From Microbacterium trichothecenolyticum (GTDB taxonomy: Bacteria > Actinomycetota > Actinomycetes > Actinomycetales > Microbacteriaceae): a stretch of DNA of 64,000 nucleotides. Numbering within the stretch: position 1 is the stretch's first letter; each line of letters starts with the position of its first letter. Under the pieces are notes generated by a model that made no database searches, had not been told where the DNA came from, and worked only from the letters and a program-made list of their open reading frames with translations. The stretch lies in assembly GCF_030818955.1 (NCBI RefSeq), contig NZ_JAUTBF010000001.1, positions 3,348,001-3,412,000 on the forward strand. The letters run 5' to 3'. Positions 57,753-64,000 of the stretch are shown piece by piece. The position numbers and the translations under genes were made by a program.

Positions 57753-59282
57753 CTACCCCGCCAGCCGCAGCGCGGCCCACAGCTCGGCGCGGGCGGCGAA
57801 CGACGACAGATCCCGCTCGATGACGCGCTCGGCCTGGGCGATGCGGGCGCGCACGGTGTGGCGGTGGATGCCGAGCGCCTGCGCCGTCGCCTCGTGGGAG
57901 CAGTCGTGGGCGAGCCACGCGTCGAGCGTCTCGACGAGCGCCGACCCCTGCTCGACGTCGTACCGACGCAGCGGGGCCAGCGCGCCGTCGGCGACGGCCC
58001 GGGCGGCCTCCGAGCCGAGCGACGCGATGAGACCGGCTCGCGCGGTGTCGGCGAAGTCGGCCACGCCGGGCTCAGCGGTTCGCTCGCGCGCGGTGCGGGC
58101 TTGCGCCAGCGCACCCGAGAAGCCGTCGTACCCGGTCGGGGTGGAGCAGCCGATCACCGTCTCGAAGCGGTCGGCGATCTCATCGAGCAGCTCGCGTGCC
58201 CCGGTGGGCACGATCAGCACCAGGCCGTCGTCACCCCGCCCGAAGAACAGTTCGCCGCGTCGTTCGTGCGCGCGCAACTCGAGCCACTCGTTGAGCGCGG
58301 TCGAACGGGTTGCTGCGGCGGGGGTGAGCCCCACGAGCACGGGGGCCGCGGGCAGCGGACCGAACAGGTCGCGGCCGGCGCGGCGGGCGAGGGACGGATC
58401 GTCGGTGAGGAGCGTCTGCACGAGGCCGGCCCGGAACGTGCCGATCGCACGCCCGAGGCCATCCTGTTGCTCCAGGGCCAGGGCGGCCATCGCCACGACC
58501 GCGGTCACGACGTTGCGGGCCTCGTGATCGAGGTCGTCCGCGGCGACCGCGAGGGCCCCGCGCAGGTGGCCGCCGCGGCCGAGGGTCTGCAGGGTGACCG
58601 AGGTGTCGGCGACGCGCAACGACGCGGCGGCCCGGGTGCCGCGGCGCAGCACCATGGTCACCTCGGCGCCGACGCCTTCGCGGGTCGCGGTGTCGAGCCC
58701 GCCCGCGGGGTGTTCGACCCGCAGTGCCCCCGCCGCGTCGAACAGCCCCACCCAGCAGTCGAGCTGCTTCGACAACTCGGAGAGGGTGGCCGACAGCCCG
58801 TCGGGTCGCAGGGCCGCGAGTGACACGGCCCGCTGGGCGGCGAGCGACCAGCTGCGGCGGGCGTAGGCGTCGGCGGCGAGTGCTTCGGCTCCGGCGCGGG
58901 CCACCGCGATGAAGGGCGTGCGGTAGGGCACCTCGAACAGGGGCATCCCGGCCGCGAGGCATGCGGCCGTGAGGCCGGCGGGGATGCCGTCGCGCACGAC
59001 CTCCGTGCCGAAGCCCAACGCGCGCACTCCTCGCGCCGCCAGACGGCCGACGTACGCGGTGTAGTCGTCGTCGGTGGCGAACTGTGTCCCTGTCGTCAAC
59101 AGCACGAGCCCGTCGCTGAGGAACGGGGTCGGGTCGGAGAGGTCGCTGGAGTGCACCCAACGCACGGGACGGTCGACGCTTCCGGCGGGTAACGCCGCCT
59201 CGTCGACGACGAGGCGCAGCCGGAGGTCGCGGCGTGCGAGCAGAGCGCGCAGACTCGGCGGCGAGACGGCGGCGTCGACCAT
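57753..59282 (-). CDS. PucR family transcriptional regulator of the GABA/putrescine genes
   Basis: 509 aa from ATG 59282. N-terminal PucR domain (LRALLARRDLRLRLVVDEAALPAGSVDRPVRWVHSSDL ... PTPFLSDGLVLLTTG), central region, and C-terminal helix-turn-helix (LDAWLAHDCSHEATAQALGIHRHTVRARIAQAERVIERDL). Divergent from gabT across 92 bp, so it most likely activates the gabT-amine oxidase-gabD genes in response to an amine or GABA. Confidence 0.9.
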   Translation of the reverse strand: MVDAAVSPPSLRALLARRDLRLRLVVDEAALPAGSVDRPVRWVHSSDLSDPTPFLSDGLVLLTTGTQFATDDDYTAYVGRLAARGVRALGFGTEVVRDGIPAGLTAACLAAGMPLFEVPYRTPFIAVARAGAEALAADAYARRSWSLAAQRAVSLAALRPDGLSATLSELSKQLDCWVGLFDAAGALRVEHPAGGLDTATREGVGAEVTMVLRRGTRAAASLRVADTSVTLQTLGRGGHLRGALAVAADDLDHEARNVVTAVVAMAALALEQQDGLGRAIGTFRAGLVQTLLTDDPSLARRAGRDLFGPLPAAPVLVGLTPAAATRSTALNEWLELRAHERRGELFFGRGDDGLVLIVPTGARELLDEIADRFETVIGCSTPTGYDGFSGALAQARTARERTAEPGVADFADTARAGLIASLGSEAARAVADGALAPLRRYDVEQGSALVETLDAWLAHDCSHEATAQALGIHRHTVRARIAQAERVIERDLSSFAARAELWAALRLAG

Positions 59283-59289
59283 GATGACT

Positions 59290-59330
59290 CCTGTACGAGA
59301 CGTATACGACGGTGCTTGCGACTGTACAGG
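59290..59330. promoter_or_regulatory. Candidate PucR operator between the regulator and gabT
   Basis: CCTGTAC (59290-59296) and GTACAGG (59324-59330) form a 7-bp perfect inverted repeat with 27 bp between, next to the regulator start and 44 bp before gabT. Position is the main argument. Confidence 0.4.
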
Positions 59331-59374
59331 GGGGAGAGTGCGGGGCGTGATGCGGCGTCCGTAGCATCGCGGCC

Positions 59375-60724
59375 ATGAGCCTCGACACCCTCCCCACCGT
59401 CGGCGGTCCCTCGCTCGCCCAGGAGCGCCGCCTCGTCACCGCCATCCCCGGCCCGCGCTCGCAGGAACTGCTCGACCGCAAGGCCGCGGCCGTGGCATCC
59501 GGTGTCGGCCACACCGTGCCGATCCACGCCGTCGCGGCCGGCGGCGGCGTGGTCGTCGACGCCGACGGCAACTCGCTCATCGACCTCGGTTCGGGCATCG
59601 CCGTGACCAGCGTCGGCAACGCGCACCCCGCGGTCGTGAAGGCCGTGCAGGATCAGGTCGCCGCTTTCACGCACACGTGCTTCATGGTCTCTCCGTACGA
59701 CTCGTACGTCGCGGTCGCCGAGGCGCTGAACCGCCTCACCCCGGGTGATCACGTGAAAAAGAGCGCGCTGTTCAACTCCGGCGCCGAGGCGGTCGAGAAC
59801 GCCGTGAAGATCGCGCGCAAGCACACCGGCCGCCAGGCTGTCGTCGCCTTCGATCACGCCTATCACGGCCGCACGAACCTGACGATGGCGCTGACGGCGA
59901 AGAACATGCCGTACAAGAGCGGGTTCGGCCCGTTCGCCGCCGAGGTCTACCGTGCCCCGCTGTCGTACCCCTTCCGCGACGGCCTGTCGGGCCCCGACGC
60001 CGCCGCGAAGGCCATCTCGCTCATCGAGAAGCAGGTCGGTGCCGAGAACCTCGCCGCCGTCATCATCGAGCCGATCCAGGGCGAGGGCGGCTTCATCGTC
60101 CCCGCCGACGGCTTCCTCAACGCGATCGTCGACTGGTGCCGCGCCAACGGCGTCGTCTTCATCGCCGACGAGGTGCAGTCCGGCTTCGCCCGCACCGGCG
60201 CGATGTTCGCCTCCGAGCTGTTCGGCATCGTCCCCGACCTCGTCACCACCGCCAAGGGCATCGCGGGCGGCCTGCCGCTGGCCGCGGTCACCGGCCGCGC
60301 CGAGATCATGGATGCCACTCACACGGGCGGTCTGGGCGGCACCTACGGCGGCAACCCGATCGCGTGCGCCGCGGCTCTGGCATCCATCGACGCGTTCGAG
60401 AACGAGGGCTTCGTCGAACGTGCCCGCGCGATCGGCGACCTGCTGAAGGGACGGCTCCACGACCTCCAGGCGGCGGACCCGCGCATCGGAGACGTTCGCG
60501 GTCACGGCGCGATGATCGCTGCCGAGTTCGTCGACCCCACCACCGGCGCCCCCGACGCCGCTCTCACCGCCGCGGTGGCCAAGGCCGCGATCGCCGAGGG
60601 TGTGATCGTGCTCACCTGCGGCACGTACGGCAACGTCATCCGGTTCCTGCCGCCGCTGTCGATCGGCGACGAGCTGCTGAACGAGGGCCTCGACGTCATC
60701 GAGGCTGCCCTCGCCCGCAGCTGA
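59375..60724 (+). CDS. gabT: 4-aminobutyrate aminotransferase
   Basis: 449 aa. Class III aminotransferase landmarks: LIDLGSGIAVTSVGNAHPAVVKAV near 68, SGAEAVENAVKIARKHTGR near 132 (PLP phosphate), IIEPIQGEGGF near 230, FIADEVQSGFARTGAMFA near 262 and the PLP lysine in TTAKGIAGGLPLAAV near 293. It transfers the amino group of GABA to 2-oxoglutarate, giving succinate semialdehyde for the gabD product encoded 1.6 kb downstream. Confidence 0.92.
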   Translation: MSLDTLPTVGGPSLAQERRLVTAIPGPRSQELLDRKAAAVASGVGHTVPIHAVAAGGGVVVDADGNSLIDLGSGIAVTSVGNAHPAVVKAVQDQVAAFTHTCFMVSPYDSYVAVAEALNRLTPGDHVKKSALFNSGAEAVENAVKIARKHTGRQAVVAFDHAYHGRTNLTMALTAKNMPYKSGFGPFAAEVYRAPLSYPFRDGLSGPDAAAKAISLIEKQVGAENLAAVIIEPIQGEGGFIVPADGFLNAIVDWCRANGVVFIADEVQSGFARTGAMFASELFGIVPDLVTTAKGIAGGLPLAAVTGRAEIMDATHTGGLGGTYGGNPIACAAALASIDAFENEGFVERARAIGDLLKGRLHDLQAADPRIGDVRGHGAMIAAEFVDPTTGAPDAALTAAVAKAAIAEGVIVLTCGTYGNVIRFLPPLSIGDELLNEGLDVIEAALARS

Positions 60725-60810
60725 CGAGCGCCGGCGGCGGAGGCGTCGACCCGAACTCCGCCGCCGCCGGGGCCACCCCCACGACCTGCACGACAAGTAA
60801 GGATGCTTTC

Positions 60811-62271
60811 ATGGACGAGATCACCCGCGACGTGGTCGTCATCGGAGCCGGTGCCGCCGGTCTGACCGCCGCCAACGACCTGCGCAAGGCCGGCCTGTCG
60901 GTCGTCGTGCTCGAGGCACGCGACCGCGTGGGCGGGCGCCTGTGGACCGACGTCGTCGACGGGGCCCTGCTCGAGCTCGGCGGGCAATGGGTCTCACCCG
61001 ACCAGCAGGCGCTCATCGACACCGTCGCCGAGCTGGGCCTGGAGACCTACAGCCGCTACCGTGAGGGTGACAGCGTCTACGTCGGCCCGCACGGCGTGGC
61101 GAAGCGTTTCACGGGCGAGATGTTCCCGGTGGCACCCGAGACCGAGAAAGCCATCGACGAGATCACCGCGCGCCTGGATGCCATGGTCGCCGAGATCGAC
61201 CCCGACAAGCCGTGGGAGCACCCGAACGCCGCCGAGTGGGACAGGATCTCGTGGGACGCGTGGCTGCGAGAGCAGACCGACGACGACGAAGCGGTGCGCA
61301 ACCTCGCCTTCGCGACCGGATCGGCGATGCTGACCAAGCCCACGCACACGTTCTCGCTGCTGCAGTCGCTGCTCATGGCGGCATCCGCGGGGTCGTACTC
61401 GCACCTCGTCGACGCCGACTTCATCCTCGACAAGCGCGTGGTCGGGGGCCTCCAGCAGGTGCCCGAGCTGCTCGCCGAGCGCCTGGGCGACGACGTCGTG
61501 CTGAACCAGCCGGTGCGACGTATCGTCTGGGGCGCCGATCCCGCGCCGGGGGATCGCGCCACCGCGTCGACGACGGGCCGCCGGGTCGACGACCTGCGCG
61601 AACTGACCGCGCGCGTCGAGGCCGCGGCATCCTCACCCGCGGGCGTCACCGTCATCGCCGACGGCGTGACCGTCCGCGCCCGTTTCGCGATCCTCGCCCT
61701 GGCGCCCGTGCTGTACCCTCGCATCTCGTTCGAGCCGCCGCTGCCGCGCCTGCAGCACCAGATGCACCAGCACATCTCGATGGGCTTCGTCATCAAGGTG
61801 CACGCCGTGTACGAGACGCCGTTCTGGCGCGAGCAGGGTCTGTCCGGCACCGCGTTCAGCCCGTACGAGCTGTGCCACGAGGCGTACGACAACACCAACC
61901 ACGGTGACGAGCGCGGCACCCTCGTGGGCTTCGTGTCCGACCAGAACGCCGACGACCTGTTCCGTCTCGGCGCCGAGGAGCGCAAGCAGCGCATCCTCGA
62001 ATCGCTCTCGCACTACTACGGACCCGAGGCGAAGAACCCGATCGTCTACTACGAGAGCGACTGGGGCACCGAGGAGTGGACCCGCGGCGCGTACGCGGCG
62101 AGCTTCGACCTCGGCGGCCTGCACCGCTACGGGGCCGACCTGCGCGAGCCCTTCGGGCCGATCCACCTCGCGTGCAGCGACATGGCCGGCGCCGGATATC
62201 AGCACGTCGACGGAGCCATCCGTCAGGGGCACCGCGCTGCGCAGGAGATCCTCGAGCGAACGCGCGGATGA
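60811..62271 (+). CDS. Flavin monoamine oxidase, putrescine oxidase-like
   Basis: 486 aa from ATG 60811. FAD-binding VVVIGAGAAGLTAANDLRKAGLSVVVLEARDRVGGRLWT at the N-terminus, GALLELGGQWVSPDQ near 52, and the C-terminal FAD motif AGAGYQHVDGAIRQGHRAAQEIL near 455. Putrescine oxidases of actinobacteria have this shape and turn putrescine into 4-aminobutanal with release of H2O2. Its place between gabT and gabD argues for putrescine or GABA-derived amine degradation. An insert near 255-275 is unusually polar. Confidence 0.87.
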   Translation: MDEITRDVVVIGAGAAGLTAANDLRKAGLSVVVLEARDRVGGRLWTDVVDGALLELGGQWVSPDQQALIDTVAELGLETYSRYREGDSVYVGPHGVAKRFTGEMFPVAPETEKAIDEITARLDAMVAEIDPDKPWEHPNAAEWDRISWDAWLREQTDDDEAVRNLAFATGSAMLTKPTHTFSLLQSLLMAASAGSYSHLVDADFILDKRVVGGLQQVPELLAERLGDDVVLNQPVRRIVWGADPAPGDRATASTTGRRVDDLRELTARVEAAASSPAGVTVIADGVTVRARFAILALAPVLYPRISFEPPLPRLQHQMHQHISMGFVIKVHAVYETPFWREQGLSGTAFSPYELCHEAYDNTNHGDERGTLVGFVSDQNADDLFRLGAEERKQRILESLSHYYGPEAKNPIVYYESDWGTEEWTRGAYAASFDLGGLHRYGADLREPFGPIHLACSDMAGAGYQHVDGAIRQGHRAAQEILERTRG

Positions 62272-62352
62272 GTTCCGCAGGCATCGCCGCGCCGCTCGGC
62301 ATCCCCGCTCGCCGATCATGACCACCGACATCGACAGAGAAACGGAAAGCAC

Positions 62353-63714
62353 ATGAGCGATTACGCCGTCGTCAACCCGGCCACGGGAGAGACCCTCGCC
62401 GAATACGACACCCTGTCCGACGCCGGAGTGGATGCCGCGGTCGCGGCCGCGCACGACGGATACCGCGTCTGGTCGCGCACCGTCCCGGCCGAGCGTGCCG
62501 CAGCGATCCGCCGCGTCGCCGAACTGCACCGCGAGCGCCGCGACGAGCTCGCCGCGATCATCGTGCGCGAGATGGGCAAGCCGCTCGAGGCGGCGCTGGG
62601 CGAGGTGGACTTCGCCGCCGACATCACGGAGTTCTACGCCGACAACATCGACAAGATCACCGGCGACACCCCGCTCGACATCCTCGGTGAGGGCACCGCG
62701 GTGATCCGCCGCTCGCCGCTGGGCGTGCTGCTGGGCATCATGCCGTGGAACTTCCCCTACTACCAGGTCGCCCGTTTCGCGGCGCCGAACCTCGCGGTGG
62801 GCAACACGATCCTGCTGAAGCACGCTCCGCAGTGCCCCGAGTCGGCCGAGGCCCTGCAGGCGATGTACCGCGACGCGGGGTTCCCGGAGGGCGCCTACGT
62901 CAACATTCGCGTCACCAACGACCAGGCCGCGACGATCATCGCCGACCCCCGGGTGCAGGGTGTGTCGGTGACCGGTTCCGAGCGAGCCGGTGCCGCGGTC
63001 GCCGCCCTCGCCGGCCAGCACCTCAAGAAGGTCGCGCTCGAGCTCGGCGGCTCCGACCCGTTCATCCTGCTCTCCACCGACGACCTGGACGCCGCGGTGC
63101 AGGCCGCGGTCGACGCGCGCCTCGACAACAACGGCCAGTCCTGCAACGCCGCCAAGCGCTTCATCGTGATCGACGATCTGTACGACGCCTTCGTCGAGAA
63201 GTTCTCGGCCGCGCTCGGCGAGGCGAAGGTGGGCGACCCGTTCGCCGACGACACCGTGCTGGGTCCGCTGTCGTCGCTGGCGGCCGCCGAGCGCCTCGAC
63301 GAGCAGGTGCAGCGTGCCGTCGCCCAGGGCGCTACCGTCGTGGTCGGCGGCACGCGCGACGGCGCCTTCTACCCCGGCACCGTGCTCACGGGCGTCACCA
63401 GCGACATGGATGCCTACGGCGAGGAGTTCTTCGGCCCCGTCGGCACCGTCTACCGCGTATCGAGCGAGGACGAAGCGGTCGAGCTGGCGAACGACACCGG
63501 GTACGGCCTGGGCTCGTACGTCTTCACGACGGATGCCGAGCAGGCCCAGCGCATCGCCGACAAGATCGAGGCCGGCATGGTCTACGTCAACGTCGTGCTC
63601 GCCGATTCGCCCGAGCTGCCGTTCGGGGGCGTGAAGCGCAGTGGCACCTCGCGGGAGATGGGACTTCTCGCTGCCGACGAGTTCGTGAACAAGAAGCTCG
63701 TCCGCACGGCGTGA
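62353..63714 (+). CDS. gabD: Succinate-semialdehyde dehydrogenase (NADP+)
   Basis: 453 aa, the short form common for SSADH in actinobacteria. Landmarks: GVLLGIMPWNFPYYQVARFAAPNLAVGNTILLKHA near 115-150, the general base in KVALELGGSDPF near 230 and the catalytic Cys in DNNGQSCNAAKRF near 260. Oxidises succinate semialdehyde (and probably 4-aminobutanal or related aldehydes) to the acid, feeding the TCA cycle. Third gene of the amine pathway; it has its own GAAAGC-type ribosome site in an 81-bp gap. Confidence 0.92.
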   Translation: MSDYAVVNPATGETLAEYDTLSDAGVDAAVAAAHDGYRVWSRTVPAERAAAIRRVAELHRERRDELAAIIVREMGKPLEAALGEVDFAADITEFYADNIDKITGDTPLDILGEGTAVIRRSPLGVLLGIMPWNFPYYQVARFAAPNLAVGNTILLKHAPQCPESAEALQAMYRDAGFPEGAYVNIRVTNDQAATIIADPRVQGVSVTGSERAGAAVAALAGQHLKKVALELGGSDPFILLSTDDLDAAVQAAVDARLDNNGQSCNAAKRFIVIDDLYDAFVEKFSAALGEAKVGDPFADDTVLGPLSSLAAAERLDEQVQRAVAQGATVVVGGTRDGAFYPGTVLTGVTSDMDAYGEEFFGPVGTVYRVSSEDEAVELANDTGYGLGSYVFTTDAEQAQRIADKIEAGMVYVNVVLADSPELPFGGVKRSGTSREMGLLAADEFVNKKLVRTA

Positions 63715-63723
63715 ACCTCCCGC

Positions 63724-63755
63724 GTCCCCCGGCCCGGTGCGCCGTGCCGGGGGAC
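63724..63755 (+). terminator. Terminator-like hairpin after gabD
   Basis: GTCCCCCGGC (63724-63733) pairs perfectly with GCCGGGGGAC (63746-63755), loop of 12 nt, beginning 10 bp after the stop codon; no T tract. The following 186 bp to tRNA-Trp hold no gene; TAGACT at 63819-63824 could be a -10 box for the tRNA. Confidence 0.65.
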
Positions 63756-63941
63756 GCCCGCACGGCCCCGGCCATGTCGTGTGTGCCGGTCCGGTTCGCC
63801 AGGCCGGGGGACATGACATAGACTGGGGAGTGCAGTCGAAATCTGCATTCTTTCGCTGTGCCATCGGGTACGCGGCATCCCTCCCCGAGAGATTCCAGGC
63901 GCAAGCATGTCGATCTCGATTCCTGGATCCTCCGGGATCTT

Positions 63942-64000
<59 letters not shown>

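Overview
The window is high-GC actinobacterial chromosome. Coding density, GTG starts, RamB/malate synthase/isocitrate lyase organisation, hadA-hadB-murB linkage and two promoters that appear to be leaderless all point to Micrococcales, most likely Microbacteriaceae and probably Microbacterium (inference; no search was run). No phage, transposase, rRNA or CRISPR array was seen. Three tRNAs are present: Thr, Met, and a Trp gene cut by the window end.

Layout. 0-4.4 kb: a frameshifted phytoene-desaturase-like gene, an inositol-monophosphatase family gene, an M23 envelope peptidase and tRNA-Thr/tRNA-Met. 4.4-8.1 kb: a small accessory-looking block beside tRNA-Met (orphan YefM-like antitoxin with a YefM-type operator, MFS exporter, membrane protein plus ECF sigma cassette bracketed by a repeated palindrome, zinc-ribbon protein). 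8.2-19.1 kb: ABC exporter, flavin disulfide reductase, epimerase, ECF sigma with Asp23-like partner, NmrA-like gene, and a transsulfuration operon (cbs-metB) preceded by a Cys-rich leader peptide. 19.3-25.1 kb: TauE/SafE, hadA-hadB-murB, a frameshifted aspartate aminotransferase, ClC channel. 25.1-29.9 kb: glyoxylate shunt (aceB, aceA) next to a RamB-like regulator.

29.9-40.9 kb is the most unusual gene set: AraC regulator, flavin reductase plus FMNH2-dependent monooxygenase, then CodB-like permease, HyuA-like hydantoinase, three tandem DUF917 proteins and a PucR regulator, with a three-copy 15-bp-period motif in front of the permease. It looks like a catabolic pathway for a hydantoin-like or thiohydantoin-like heterocycle. 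41.2-51.5 kb is a glycan block (secreted PF10091-like glycosidase with an apparent ATA start, TetR, DUF559 protein, sugar ABC importer, GH3, LacI). 52.4-57.5 kb is a HAD hydrolase plus PhnD-C-E-E importer and RpiR regulator, with the binding-protein gene disrupted by a 17-bp tandem duplication in its signal peptide. 57.7-63.7 kb is a GABA/putrescine catabolic set (PucR, gabT, amine oxidase, gabD).

The strongest non-genic signal is a family of at least seven 82-83 bp nested palindromes, six of which sit between convergent genes; a rearranged array of their outer-arm word fills the 0.6-kb gap upstream of the sugar ABC operon.
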